64,000 nucleotides of DNA from Synechococcus sp. WH 5701 (GCF_000153045.1 NZ_CH724159.1:1349356-1413355), one strand, 5' to 3'; positions 1 through 9,330 are shown, counted from the stretch's first letter. Numbers and translations are program-made. Notes: a model not told the origin generated them from the sequence alone.

Positions 1-1604
1 GGCTCGGCGCCGAACGCCTGCGCCAGGCCATCCAGACGGTGCTGACCGCAGCCGCCCACTGGGGCGATCCCCTGCCGGCAGCCCTGCGGCGGCAGGAGGG
101 TCTGCAGGATCGAGCCACCGCCTGGCGCGGTCTGCACGATCCTGCTGATCGCGACGACCTCAGGGCCAGCCGCCATCGGCTGGTCTTCGATGAATTCCTG
201 CTGCTGCAGCTCAGCCTGCTGCAACGGCGCGCGCAGCTCGCCCGGCGGCCGGCCCGGCCCCTGCGGTTGCCCAGGGGGCAGAGCAGTCTGATGGCCTCCT
301 TTCTGGAGTTGCTTCCCTTCCAGCTCACCGAGGCCCAGCGGCGGGTGCTGGCGGACATTCAGGCCGATCTGGAGCAGGAGCAGCCGATGGCCCGCCTTCT
401 GCAGGGGGATGTGGGCAGCGGCAAGACCGTGGTGGCGATCGCGGCCCTGCTGGTGGCCATCGAAGCCGGTTGCCAGGGGGCCCTGATGGCCCCCACGGAG
501 GTGCTGGCCGAGCAGCATGCCCGCAAGCTGGGGGAGTGGCTGAGCCAGCTGCACGTGAGCACGGCCCTGCTGACGGGATCCACCCCGGCGGGGCGGCGGC
601 GCCAGCTGCTCCAGGACCTGGCCAACGGCCAGCTGCAGCTGCTGGTGGGAACCCATGCCCTGCTGGAGGATCCGGTGGCCTTTGCCCGCCTGGGGCTGGT
701 GGTGGTGGATGAGCAGCACCGCTTCGGCGTGCGCCAGCGCGACCGGCTGATGGGCAAGGGCCTGCAGCCCCACCTGCTCACCATGACCGCCACACCGATC
801 CCGCGCACCCTGGCCCTCTCGGTGCACGGCGACCTGGAGGTGAGTCAGATCGACGGCCTGCCGCCGGGGCGCACCCCCATCCGCACCCGCCTGCTGCGGG
901 GCGGCCAGCGCCAGGAGGCCTACGAGCTGATCCGCGCAGAGGTGGCCTTGGGCCAGCGGGCCTATGTGGTGCTGCCCCTGGTGGAGGAGTCGGAGAACCT
1001 GGACCTGCGCTCGGCGGTGACCGTGCACCAGCAGTTGCAGGAGGAGATCTTCCCGGACCTGCGCGTGGGCCTGCTGCACGGGCGGATGCCGAGTCCCCGC
1101 AAGCAGGAGGCGATCAACGCCTTCGCCAGCGGCCACTGTGATGTGCTGGTCTCCACCACCGTGGTGGAGGTGGGGGTCGACGTGCCCGAGGCCAGCGTGA
1201 TGGTGATCGAGCACGCCGAGCGCTTCGGGCTGGCGCAGCTGCATCAGCTGCGGGGCCGGGTGGGGCGCGGGGCGGCCGCCTCCCATTGCCTGTTGATCAA
1301 CGATGGCAAAGCCGGGCAGGCCCAGCAGCGGCTGGAGCTGCTGGTGCGCTCCAGCGACGGCTTCGAGATCGCCGAGATGGATCTGCAACTGCGGGGACCA
1401 GGCCAGGTGCTGGGAACACGCCAGTCGGGCCTGCCAGACCTGGCCCTGGCCAGCCTCAGCGACGATGGGGACGTGCTGGAGCAGGCCCGCTCGCTGGCGA
1501 GGCGGCTGCTGGAGCTCGACCCCGACCTGGAGGGTCATCCGGGCCTGCGCCAGGCGCTGCTCGAGCAGCGGCAACGGCAGGTCGAGTCCGGCAGCTTGAA
1601 TTGA
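1..1604 (+). CDS. recG: ATP-dependent DNA helicase RecG (3' part, 5' end outside window)
   Basis: RecG remodels stalled replication forks and Holliday junctions as a monomeric superfamily 2 helicase. The reading frame is already open at position 3, so only the C-terminal part of the protein is present. Visible motifs in order are Walker A (GDVGSGKT), the DEQH box inside VVVDEQHRFG, TATPIPRT (motif III), then the second helicase lobe with STTVVEVGVDVPEA and the HQLRGRVGRG motif VI, followed by the RecG C-terminal region (GPGQVLGTRQSG). The N-terminal wedge/OB domain lies mostly upstream of the window. The next gene follows after about 20 bases. The identification is secure from the motif order; the true start cannot be seen. 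Confidence 0.95.
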   Translation, partial: LGAERLRQAIQTVLTAAAHWGDPLPAALRRQEGLQDRATAWRGLHDPADRDDLRASRHRLVFDEFLLLQLSLLQRRAQLARRPARPLRLPRGQSSLMASFLELLPFQLTEAQRRVLADIQADLEQEQPMARLLQGDVGSGKTVVAIAALLVAIEAGCQGALMAPTEVLAEQHARKLGEWLSQLHVSTALLTGSTPAGRRRQLLQDLANGQLQLLVGTHALLEDPVAFARLGLVVVDEQHRFGVRQRDRLMGKGLQPHLLTMTATPIPRTLALSVHGDLEVSQIDGLPPGRTPIRTRLLRGGQRQEAYELIRAEVALGQRAYVVLPLVEESENLDLRSAVTVHQQLQEEIFPDLRVGLLHGRMPSPRKQEAINAFASGHCDVLVSTTVVEVGVDVPEASVMVIEHAERFGLAQLHQLRGRVGRGAAASHCLLINDGKAGQAQQRLELLVRSSDGFEIAEMDLQLRGPGQVLGTRQSGLPDLALASLSDDGDVLEQARSLARRLLELDPDLEGHPGLRQALLEQRQRQVESGSLN

Positions 1605-1625
1605 CCGTCCCCGCCATCCCCGAGT

Positions 1626-2375
1626 GTGAGCCCCAGCCTGCTCAGGCCCTGGAGCCCGATTCCGATCCAGGACACGGCCGAACCGCTGATTCCCCTGCCC
1701 AGGGAGATTCTGCGACTTGAGCCCCACCCCTACGCGTCGCTGGGAGCGCCCTACGGCGACGGCTGCAGCCCCTTCCAGCTGCGCAACGGCGTGGTGGAAC
1801 GCCTGCTGGTGGCCCAGGGCGAGCTGCAGCGTCAACGCAGCGACTGGCGCCTGGCGATCTTCGACGGCTGGAGGCCCGTACGGGTGCAGCAGTTCATGGT
1901 GGAGCACACCATCGCGAGCGAATGCCGCCGGCTGGGGTTGGACCCTCGCCAGAGCGGGCCCGAGCTGGAGGCCGTGACCGCGGACGTGGGCCGTTTCTGG
2001 GCCCCCCCAAGCCTGGATCCAGCGACACCACCCCCCCACAGCACCGGCGGTGCTGTGGATCTCACCCTGGCCACCTCAGGCGGCGAACCGCTCGATCTGG
2101 GCGGGGAGATCGATGCGATCGGAGCTGTCTCGGAGCCTGATCACTACGACCCTTCGAAGCGAGAACAACGCCTGCAGAGTGGGAGCGGAGGGGCAGGGGT
2201 ACTCGAGCTCGAGTGGCACGGGCGCCGCAGTCTGCTGCGTGAGGTGATGGCGGCTGCCGGATTTGCCCAGCACCCCAACGAGTGGTGGCACTTCAGCCAC
2301 GGCGATCAGCTCTGGGCCTGGCGGCAGGGAGCGACGGCCGCGATCTATGGCGGCTGGGATCCCGGCAGGGGCTGA
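1626..2375 (+). CDS. D-alanyl-D-alanine dipeptidase, VanX/DdpX-like (peptidase family M15D)
   Basis: Predicted zinc dipeptidase that splits D-Ala-D-Ala, giving a role in peptidoglycan dipeptide turnover. The 249-residue product has the M15D signature: HSTGGAVDLTL carries the zinc His and Asp, and NEWWHFS near residue 225 carries the catalytic Glu and third ligand His. The YDGWRP-type early motif is present as FDGWRPVRVQQ. The start is a GTG about 20 bases after recG. No VanA or VanH ligase gene is nearby, so a resistance role is not suggested; nutritional use of D-Ala-D-Ala or wall recycling is more likely (inference). Its 3' end overlaps the convergent gene by about 30 bases. Confidence 0.88.
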   Translation: MSPSLLRPWSPIPIQDTAEPLIPLPREILRLEPHPYASLGAPYGDGCSPFQLRNGVVERLLVAQGELQRQRSDWRLAIFDGWRPVRVQQFMVEHTIASECRRLGLDPRQSGPELEAVTADVGRFWAPPSLDPATPPPHSTGGAVDLTLATSGGEPLDLGGEIDAIGAVSEPDHYDPSKREQRLQSGSGGAGVLELEWHGRRSLLREVMAAAGFAQHPNEWWHFSHGDQLWAWRQGATAAIYGGWDPGRG

Positions 2376-2722
2376 CGCTGCAGCTCCCGCCAGATGCGGT
2401 CAGCTTCCTCCCGGCTGATCCGGTTCTCGTTGGCGCAGCGCTTGAGGCTGGCCTCTCCCAGCTCCAGCTGCATCTGACGAAGCCGCTGCAGCACCTGAGG
2501 GGGCTGATCGGCAAATTGCAGCAGCTGGCTCTGGTACGCCTTGAGCAGGTGGTCGGCCCGGCAGGTGTCACCGTCAGGTTGATAGATCGTGACGGGCGTT
2601 TTCGGCGGTGGTGGCATCGTGCGGGCCTCGAGCGGTGGGCACCAGGGGCTGATCACCCCCAGGACCAGGCTGGCTGCACTCAGCAGCAGGGGAGCAGAGC
2701 CGCTCTGCAGGGGAGCCATCAT
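2345..2722 (-). CDS. Conserved small protein with signal-peptide-like N terminus, function unknown
   Basis: A 125-residue product begins with two Met codons and a hydrophobic stretch (LLLSAASLVLGVI) followed by a plausible cleavage site after PPLEA, then a charged, Gln- and Leu-rich helical tail with two further Cys residues. It is therefore probably exported to the periplasm or attached to a membrane. The chosen ATG overlaps the TGA of sir by one base (TGATG), which suggests translational coupling with sulfite reductase. An open frame extends further upstream inside sir, but that part is composed like an antisense shadow. I do not recognise a family and assign no function. Confidence 0.65.
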   Translation of the reverse strand: MMAPLQSGSAPLLLSAASLVLGVISPWCPPLEARTMPPPPKTPVTIYQPDGDTCRADHLLKAYQSQLLQFADQPPQVLQRLRQMQLELGEASLKRCANENRISREEADRIWRELQRQPLPGSQPP

Positions 2723-4575
2723 CAGCTCTCGGCAGGGAGCAGCCCCTGAATCCTCTCGGCGCCGAGGCCGGAGATGAACTGGCCGAAACTCTGACGACCG
2801 CCCGTGCTCTTCCAGAGCACCAGCAGCGGCTCCAGGGTGGCCTCCAGGTCGGCGAGGGGCATGCGCTCCAGGTAGGGAGCCGCCAGCTGGGTGAGGTTGG
2901 GGGTGCCGCCCAGCCAGAGCTGGTACTGCTCCACGCCGCTGCCCACCAGGCCCACTTCGGCCATGTAGGGCCTGGCGCAACCGTTCGGGCAGCCCGTCAT
3001 GCGCAGCAGCAGCGGCCGTTCGATACCGAGCCGCTGCAGCAGAGCCTCCAGGCGCTCGAGCACCGCCGGCAGGATCCGCTCCGATTCGGTGATCGCCAGG
3101 CCGCAGGTGGGCAACGCCGGACAGGCGATGGCATGGCGCGACAGCAAAGACGGCGCTTCCGGCGCCTCGAAGCCCAGGGCGGCCAGGGCCTCCTTCACGC
3201 TGTTGCGCTGGGAGGTGCCGATCGAGCAGAGCAGCAGATCCTGGTTGGGGGTGAGCCGCACCTCCAGCTGGTAGGTCTCGACCAGGCGCCGCAGCCCGCG
3301 CTTGCGCTCACCCTCCAGCCGGCCGCAGACCAGGGGCAACCCCACGAACCAGAGCCCTCGGTTCTGGCGGTGCCAACCCAGGTAGTCGTCCAGGCGAGGC
3401 TTCGGTTCCCTCCGCAGGGGCTTGATCGGCGCGTCAAGGTAACGGCCGAGCTCCTGGCGGAACCAGTCGACCCCGCGGTCGTGGATCAGATACTTCATGC
3501 GCGCATGGCGCCGCTGCTCCCGGTCGCCGTGGTCGCGCTGGAGGGCCACGATGGCCTGCACCAGATCGAGCACATGCTCAGCCGCCACGTAGCCGAGGGG
3601 ATCGGCGGTGCGGGCGAAGGTTTCCTCCTTGTTGTGGGTGCGGCCCATGCCGCCGCCCACGTAGACGTTGCAGCCGCGCAGACGTCCGGAGGGGTCGGTG
3701 AAGGCCACCAGACCGATGTCCTGGGTGAGCAGATCCACCGAGTTATCTCCCGGCACGGTGACGGCCACCTTGAACTTGCGGGGGAGGTAGGTGCCTCCGT
3801 AGAGCGGTTCGTTGGGGTCGCCGCTGAATCCAGCCCCCTGCAACTGCCGCTGACGGACGCGCTTCACGGCCGCTGCGGGCTTGAAGCGGTAGCTGTGGTC
3901 GCCATCCACCCAGAGATCCAGATACGACCCCTCGGCCGCCAGCGGGGAGAGCAGGTCGGCAATCTCATCGGCCAGACGCCTGGCGGCGGGATACCCCCCC
4001 TTTTCAAAGGGTGCGGCCGGAGCCATCACGTTGCGGTTGATGTCACCGCAAGCAGCGAGGGTTGAGCCCATCGAGCGCACGATCGTGCCGATCACCTCAC
4101 GGATGTCGGCCTTGGCGATGCCATGCATCTGGAAGGCCTGGCGGGTGGTGAGCCGCAGGGTGCCGTTGCCGAGGCGATCAGCGAGATCATCCATCGCCAG
4201 ATACAGGGGCACCGGAATGCGGCCAGCCGGGCTGCGCAGGCGCAGCATCATCTGCCAGTCCTTCTCCTGGCCCTTCTGGCGATTGTCGCGGTTGTCCTGC
4301 TGGTAGCTGCCATGGAACTTGAGGATCTGAACGGCCCCATCGGTGAAGAAGGGTTTGTCGTTCTCCAGTTCGGTGGCCAGGGGCTCCTTGAGGTAGTCGC
4401 TGGCGGCCTTCAGGCGCTCGAACTTGCTTGGAGGCTTGATGGCGGCGGCGGACTCGTCAGCGGCATTGCCGTTGGTGGCCGGAGAGGATCGAGAGGCTGC
4501 ATCCACAGCCTCGGTTTCAACCTTGGTGTGGCCGGGCCCCGACGACTTGAGATGACGTTCGGGGGTGAGAGTCAC
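2722..4575 (-). CDS. sir: Ferredoxin-dependent assimilatory sulfite reductase
   Basis: Reduces sulfite to sulfide with six electrons from photosynthetic ferredoxin, feeding cysteine synthesis. The two nitrite/sulfite reductase half-domains are visible: the first begins at KFERLKAASDYLKEP and contains the substrate-binding stretch TTRQAFQMHGI and ACGDINRNV. The C-terminal half holds the siroheme/4Fe-4S ligands as a C-x5-C (CPALPTC) and a C-x3-C (CPNGC). The start is uncertain: the frame is open to a GTG at 4671, which would overlap the divergent glyS start at 4664, so I chose the internal GTG at 4575. The residues before KFERLK are low-complexity. A small exported-protein gene is coupled downstream. 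Confidence 0.93.
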   Translation of the reverse strand: MTLTPERHLKSSGPGHTKVETEAVDAASRSSPATNGNAADESAAAIKPPSKFERLKAASDYLKEPLATELENDKPFFTDGAVQILKFHGSYQQDNRDNRQKGQEKDWQMMLRLRSPAGRIPVPLYLAMDDLADRLGNGTLRLTTRQAFQMHGIAKADIREVIGTIVRSMGSTLAACGDINRNVMAPAAPFEKGGYPAARRLADEIADLLSPLAAEGSYLDLWVDGDHSYRFKPAAAVKRVRQRQLQGAGFSGDPNEPLYGGTYLPRKFKVAVTVPGDNSVDLLTQDIGLVAFTDPSGRLRGCNVYVGGGMGRTHNKEETFARTADPLGYVAAEHVLDLVQAIVALQRDHGDREQRRHARMKYLIHDRGVDWFRQELGRYLDAPIKPLRREPKPRLDDYLGWHRQNRGLWFVGLPLVCGRLEGERKRGLRRLVETYQLEVRLTPNQDLLLCSIGTSQRNSVKEALAALGFEAPEAPSLLSRHAIACPALPTCGLAITESERILPAVLERLEALLQRLGIERPLLLRMTGCPNGCARPYMAEVGLVGSGVEQYQLWLGGTPNLTQLAAPYLERMPLADLEATLEPLLVLWKSTGGRQSFGQFISGLGAERIQGLLPAES

Positions 4576-4663
4576 AACAAAGGCATCAGCGTCCCTCGAA
4601 GGTAGCGAAGCAGGGTGAGGCTGACGGGCTTTCAATACAGTCACAGGCTGCTGAGCTGTACGA

Positions 4664-6832
4664 GTGGCCACGTTCCTGCTGGAAATCGGAACCGAAGAAC
4701 TGCCGGCCGATTTCGCGCGCCTGGCCCTGCCTCAGCTGGAGCAGCAGGTGCGACATGACCTGGCCGCCCAGCGGCTGCCCCATGGCCTGGTGGAGGCCAC
4801 CAGCACGCCGCGGCGCCTGGTGGTGCGCGTCGCCGATCTGCCCCTGAGCCAGGACGATCTGGCCGAGGAACGCAAGGGCCCCCCGGGGGGCCAGGCCTTT
4901 GTGGATGGCCAACCGGGCCCGGCCGCCATCGGTTTCGCCAACCGCTGCGGCGTCGATCCAGCCAGCCTGGAGCTGCGGGACACTCCCAAGGGTCCGTTCG
5001 TCTTTGCTCGCCTCCTGCAGCCAGGCCGACCAAGCAAAGAGGTGCTGGCGGAATGCATCCCGGCCTGGATCGCCGGCCTGCAGGGGAGGCGCTTCATGCG
5101 CTGGGGCGAGGGAGAGCTGCGCTTCAGCCGCCCGGTCCGCTGGCTGGTGGCCTTACTCGATCAGCAGGTGATCCCCGTGGTGCTGGAGGGCAGTGATCCA
5201 CTGATCAGCAGCGGCCGGATCAGCCGGGGCCACCGCTTGTCGGAGCAAACCCTCACCATTCCTGACGCGGGCCTCCACAGCGAACTGCTGGCTGAAGCCG
5301 GTGTGCTGGTGGAACGGCAGCAGCGGGCCGACTGGATCCGCCAGCAGGTGCTCGCGGCCGCCAGCGCCGCCCAGGCAAGGCCCGATCTCCCCGAGGAGCT
5401 CTTCGAGGAACTGGTGGATCTGGTGGAGAGCCCCAGCCTGATCGAGGGATCGGTGGAGCCGCGTTTCCTCAACCTGCCGCCGGAGGTCCTGAGCACGGTG
5501 ATGCGCAGCCACCAGCGCTACGTGCCCCTGCGCCGCCTGGACGCGGCGGAAGATCCTCTCGCCCTCTCGGCCCAGGCCAGCCTGCTGCCCCGCTTCCTCT
5601 GCATCGGCAACGGTCTGCCGGCGGCGGCCGCCACGGTGCGGCGGGGCAATGAGCGGGTGCTCAAGGCCCGCCTGGCTGATGCGGAGTTCTTTCTCCAGGC
5701 CGACCGTGCGATCAGCTGCGAGCAGCGGCGGGAGCGCCTCGCCAGCGTCACCTTCGCCGAAGGGCTAGGCAGCCTGCTCGATCGCAGTGATCGCCTGCTC
5801 TGGCTGAGCGAACTGCTGCTGCAGCACCTCTCCCTGACACGGGACCACCAGGAGGCTGCCCTGCGGGCCGCGCACCTGTGCAAGCACGATCTGGTCAGTC
5901 AGATGGTGGGTGAATTCCCAGAACTGCAAGGAGTGATGGGGGCCAAGTACGCCCTGGCGGAGGGGGAATCCAGGGCCGTGGCCCTGGCGGTGCTGGAGCA
6001 CTATCTGCCGCGGGGAGCCGGGGATCTGCCGCCAAGCTCCGACGCCGGCGCTGTGGTGGCCCTGGCCGAGAGGCTGGAGCTGCTGCTGAGCATCTACGCC
6101 AAAGGAGAGCGGCCGAGTGGCTCCTCCGATCCCTATGCCCTGCGCCGGGCGGGCAACGGCGTGCTGCAGATCCTCTGGGAACGGGGCTGGTCTCTGAATC
6201 TGATCAACCTGCTGAAGCAGGCCAGCGCCCACTGGGCCCAGCTGTTGCCAGACCTGCAGCTCGATGCCCCCTCACTCGCCGGCGAGCTGGTGGAAGCTCT
6301 GCGCCTGCGGATGGTCTCCCTGCTCGATGAGGAAGGCTTCGATGCCGACCTGGTCCAGGCCGTGGCCGGTGATGGGGTGCCGGCCGAGCGGCTGCTGGGC
6401 GATCCGATCGACGGGCGAAAGCGGGTGGCCCTGCTGGCCCAGCTCCGCGTTGACGGCCAGCTGGCTCCGGTGCAGGCCGTGGTGCAGAGGGCGGCACGGC
6501 TGGCGGTCAAGGGAGACCTGCCGGTCGACGTGCTCAGCCCTACGGCTGTGGTGGATCCGGCCCTGTTCAGCTCCCCCAGCGAAGCCGGCATGTTGCAGGT
6601 GCTGCAGGAGCTGGATCCGATCCTCTCGCTACCCGACGGCGAGATCCGTTACCGCCAGCTGGCCAGCAAGTTGGCAGAGGGAGCCGAAGCCCTCTCCGCC
6701 TTCTTCGATGGCGCCAGCAGTGTGATGGTGATGTGCGACGACCCGGCCGTGCGCCGCAACCGACTGAACCTGCTGGCGGTGTTGCGCAATCAGGCCAGTG
6801 TTCTGGCCGACTTCAGCAAGCTCAGCGGTTGA
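4664..6832 (+). CDS. glyS: Glycyl-tRNA synthetase beta subunit
   Basis: The beta subunit of the bacterial alpha2beta2 glycyl-tRNA synthetase, which supplies tRNA recognition and supports charging of tRNA-Gly by the alpha subunit (glyQ, not in this window). The 722-residue length matches the family. The start LLEIGTEELPADF is the family hallmark, and later segments RPVRWLVALLD, FLCIGNG and DPYALRRAGNG are typical. It starts at GTG 4664, divergently from sir, with the two start regions only about 90 bases apart or overlapping, so their promoters must share sequence. A hairpin covers its stop codon. No sign of damage. Confidence 0.96.
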   Translation: MATFLLEIGTEELPADFARLALPQLEQQVRHDLAAQRLPHGLVEATSTPRRLVVRVADLPLSQDDLAEERKGPPGGQAFVDGQPGPAAIGFANRCGVDPASLELRDTPKGPFVFARLLQPGRPSKEVLAECIPAWIAGLQGRRFMRWGEGELRFSRPVRWLVALLDQQVIPVVLEGSDPLISSGRISRGHRLSEQTLTIPDAGLHSELLAEAGVLVERQQRADWIRQQVLAAASAAQARPDLPEELFEELVDLVESPSLIEGSVEPRFLNLPPEVLSTVMRSHQRYVPLRRLDAAEDPLALSAQASLLPRFLCIGNGLPAAAATVRRGNERVLKARLADAEFFLQADRAISCEQRRERLASVTFAEGLGSLLDRSDRLLWLSELLLQHLSLTRDHQEAALRAAHLCKHDLVSQMVGEFPELQGVMGAKYALAEGESRAVALAVLEHYLPRGAGDLPPSSDAGAVVALAERLELLLSIYAKGERPSGSSDPYALRRAGNGVLQILWERGWSLNLINLLKQASAHWAQLLPDLQLDAPSLAGELVEALRLRMVSLLDEEGFDADLVQAVAGDGVPAERLLGDPIDGRKRVALLAQLRVDGQLAPVQAVVQRAARLAVKGDLPVDVLSPTAVVDPALFSSPSEAGMLQVLQELDPILSLPDGEIRYRQLASKLAEGAEALSAFFDGASSVMVMCDDPAVRRNRLNLLAVLRNQASVLADFSKLSG

Positions 6833-6851
6833 GGCTGGAAGCACCAGCCTC
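6831..6851. terminator. Hairpin between convergent glyS and chlP
   Basis: GAGGCTGG and CCAGCCTC form a perfect 8-bp stem around a five-base loop, starting inside the glyS stop codon and ending ten bases before the chlP stop. It lacks a T-run, so it is either a weak bidirectional terminator or an RNA 3'-end stabiliser. The placement between two convergent genes supports the terminator reading. Confidence 0.5.
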
Positions 6852-6861
6852 TCCCCTTACC

Positions 6862-8268
6862 TCAGCCCTTGGCGGCCAGCGCGGGTTCACGCTCCTCGCT
6901 CACCTGAGGGTTGGCCACCACGGGTTGGGCCAGAGGTTCTCGCCTGGCTTTGCCCACGCCCTGCTGCTGCTCTGATTCCTGGGCCAGGGTGGCCAGCCAG
7001 GCTTCCATTTCCTCGGGGCTGCGGACCACGCTGGGCACAGGTTTGTACGACTGTGGAGCCAGGGCATTGCCGCGCAGCACGGCACCGAGGGTGAGCAGGG
7101 TGAGCTTGATCTGCTGCCAGGGATTCATCATCACCACCCGCTTGTAGAGATAGCTGTCGAAGGTGAGACGCTGCACGTCCTTGTCGTCGCACATCTCGAC
7201 AAAGGCTTCGCGGGCCGCATCGTTGCGATAGAAAATGTTCTGGAGGATTTCCAGCACCTTGTAGGTGGCGCCGTACTGCTTGTCCCACTTGCGGATGTAG
7301 ACCTTGAGATCCGCTTCCGTGGGGATCTTGGCTCCGGAAGCACTGGCGGCAACGATCTGTTCGGCGCACATGCGGCCGCTCTTGGCAGCGAAGTAGATCC
7401 CTTCTCCTGAACTCTTGGTGACGTAGCCAGCGGCATCCCCCACCAGGGCCATGCGGCCCACGACACGACGGGGCCTTGGATGTTCGGGAATCGGGTGAGC
7501 TTCCACCTTGATCACCTCACCGCGCAGAAGCCGGGCACTGGCCCGCTTACGGATGCCCTTCTGCAGGCTCTTGATCAGCGCCTGGTTCTTCTGCATCGTT
7601 CCGGTCCCCACGGCCACGTGGTCGTACTTGGGGAAGACCCAGGCATAGAAATCGGGGGAGACGTCAGTGCCGACATACATCTCGGCGAGATCCTCGTAGT
7701 AGCTCATCTCCTCCTTGGGCAGGCGGATGCGCTCCTGGAAGGCGATGGCGACGTTGTAGTCACCGGCGTCCATGGCCTTGGCCACGCGACTGTTGGCGCC
7801 ATCGGCACCCACGATCAGATCCACTTCGAGGCTCTTGATCTCGCCGGTGGGGCCACCGCCGGAGTAGTCGGCGTAGTGGAGGGTGTAGGGACCCTGGCGG
7901 GCGGAACCGGTGTCGATCGACTGAACCAGACCATTGATCAGATGGGCCCCGAGCTCAGCGGCACGGTTGCGCAGGAATCCATCAAGGATCTCCCGGCGGC
8001 ACATACCAATGTATTCGTTTTCGTTTTCAAGATGGATATCCACCTCACGATTGGAGGGGGAGATCATGCGCATGTTGCGAACCTTGCGATCGATGATCGA
8101 CTCGGGAAGATCGAATTCTTCGACCATGCAAAGTGGAATGGCACCACCACAAGGCTTGGCATTGTCAAGCTTGCGTTCGAAGAGCCAGGTTTCGATTCCT
8201 GCTTTCGCTAGCACTTCGGCTACGCAGGAACCGCTCGGGCCGCCACCCACCACTGCGACTCGCAACAT
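6862..8268 (-). CDS. chlP: Geranylgeranyl diphosphate / geranylgeranyl-bacteriochlorophyll reductase ChlP
   Basis: FAD-dependent reductase that saturates three double bonds of the geranylgeranyl group to make phytol for chlorophyll a, and also supports tocopherol and phylloquinone tails. The 468-residue protein starts MLRVAVVGGGPSGS, a dinucleotide-binding GxGxxG motif, and carries the GD motif region ALVGDAAGYVTKSSGEGI typical of the family. The open frame continues 42 codons upstream, but the ATG at 8268 directly in front of the Rossmann motif is the family start. It is divergent from the VanY-like gene, with about 120 bases for promoters. This gene is strong evidence for an oxygenic phototroph. 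Confidence 0.95.
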   Translation of the reverse strand: MLRVAVVGGGPSGSCVAEVLAKAGIETWLFERKLDNAKPCGGAIPLCMVEEFDLPESIIDRKVRNMRMISPSNREVDIHLENENEYIGMCRREILDGFLRNRAAELGAHLINGLVQSIDTGSARQGPYTLHYADYSGGGPTGEIKSLEVDLIVGADGANSRVAKAMDAGDYNVAIAFQERIRLPKEEMSYYEDLAEMYVGTDVSPDFYAWVFPKYDHVAVGTGTMQKNQALIKSLQKGIRKRASARLLRGEVIKVEAHPIPEHPRPRRVVGRMALVGDAAGYVTKSSGEGIYFAAKSGRMCAEQIVAASASGAKIPTEADLKVYIRKWDKQYGATYKVLEILQNIFYRNDAAREAFVEMCDDKDVQRLTFDSYLYKRVVMMNPWQQIKLTLLTLGAVLRGNALAPQSYKPVPSVVRSPEEMEAWLATLAQESEQQQGVGKARREPLAQPVVANPQVSEEREPALAAKG

Positions 8269-8387
8269 CTTGAAACCTGCTCCGCTGGAATGATCCTTGG
8301 GCGCGAAGCTAACACCCACGCCCAGCTCGATGTTGATCAGGCCAGGGCTGACATCTACGATTGTGACGAAGTTTGTTACGAGGTTGC

Positions 8388-9134
8388 GTGCCACCGCGAA
8401 GGCCGCCGCGCCTGAAGCGCAGCGAACAGCGCGAGGACCTGCCGGTGGCGCGCCGCTCCCTGCCCGAGGGCCGTGGCCGAAGGGGCCTGCTCAAGCCGGT
8501 GGCCACCACGACCGCCGTCCTGCTGGCACTGACGGCCGGCGGGGTGCTGCTCTTCCTTCAGCCCTTGCGGCTCTGGCTGGCGCCCCCGCCTGTGCCTGGC
8601 CTTGAGGCGCGCCAGACCCTCGATGGCCGCCTGCTGGGTCACTTCCCCTACCCCGAAGCGGCCGCCAGCAGCCTGGAGGCGGTGGCCCCTGGCCTGAAAC
8701 TGCGGCCTGAGGCCGCCGATGCCCTGCTGGCCATGCAGCGAGCCGCCAGCGCCGATGGCGTCGACCTGCGGCTGCTCAGCGCCTTTCGCTCGATCGAGCT
8801 TCAGAAGGCCATCTTCTTCGATGTCAAGGCCGAGCGGAACCAGAGCGCCCAGGAGCGGGCCCAGGTGAGCGCGCCACCGGGGTTTTCAGAGCACAGCACC
8901 GGCTATGCGGTCGATCTGGGCGACGGCACCAACCCCCAGAGCCACCTGAGTGAAGGCTTCGACCGCACCGCCGCCTTCCGCTGGCTCGAGGCCAATGCCA
9001 ATCGCTTCCACTACCAGCTGTCCTTTCCCAGGGGCAACAGCCAGGGGGTGAGCTATGAGCCCTGGCACTGGCGCTACGAGGGATCTCTGGAGGCCCTGCG
9101 CCTGTTCGAGACGGCAAGGCAACTGGGGCGGTGA
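8388..9134 (+). CDS. D-alanyl-D-alanine carboxypeptidase, VanY-like (peptidase family M15B), membrane-anchored
   Basis: Predicted zinc carboxypeptidase that trims the terminal D-Ala from peptidoglycan stem peptides. A single N-terminal transmembrane segment (VLLALTAGGVLLFLQPL) follows a basic leader, placing the catalytic domain in the periplasm. The M15B signature is clear: SEHSTGYAVDLGD holds the zinc His and Asp, and EPWHWRY near the C terminus supplies the third His. The start is ambiguous among TTG 8373, GTG 8388 and GTG 8445; I took 8388. It is the second M15 peptidase within 7 kb, after the VanX-like gene at 1626. Confidence 0.87.
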   Translation: MPPRRPPRLKRSEQREDLPVARRSLPEGRGRRGLLKPVATTTAVLLALTAGGVLLFLQPLRLWLAPPPVPGLEARQTLDGRLLGHFPYPEAAASSLEAVAPGLKLRPEAADALLAMQRAASADGVDLRLLSAFRSIELQKAIFFDVKAERNQSAQERAQVSAPPGFSEHSTGYAVDLGDGTNPQSHLSEGFDRTAAFRWLEANANRFHYQLSFPRGNSQGVSYEPWHWRYEGSLEALRLFETARQLGR

Positions 9135-9284
9135 TCTGGCCCGTGAACTGAGCCATGGAGCAGGAGGGTCGAGATCTCAGGCCTGAATGTCCCCATTCAG
9201 CTCGGACGGCTCTTGTCGAGGGCTTCCCTTAACTGATGGAACCTGAGGCTTCCAGGTGGTCCTGGGATAAGGTGATGGATTGTT

Positions 9285-9301
9285 GCAACCGTTTCGGTTG
9301 C
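9285..9301 (+). promoter_or_regulatory. Small hairpin in the typA leader
   Basis: GCAACCG and CGGTTGC form a perfect 7-bp stem with a TTT loop, ending 29 bases before the typA start codon. No T-run follows, so it is not a terminator. It may affect leader RNA structure, but I see no known regulatory motif in it. Confidence 0.3.
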
Positions 9302-9330
9302 TGCCGACAAGATTAAGCGAGAGATCCCGT

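Noticed and set aside
3133..4065. A 310-codon frame antisense to sir
   Set aside because: Shadow of sir; composition typical of the complementary strand of a GC-rich gene.
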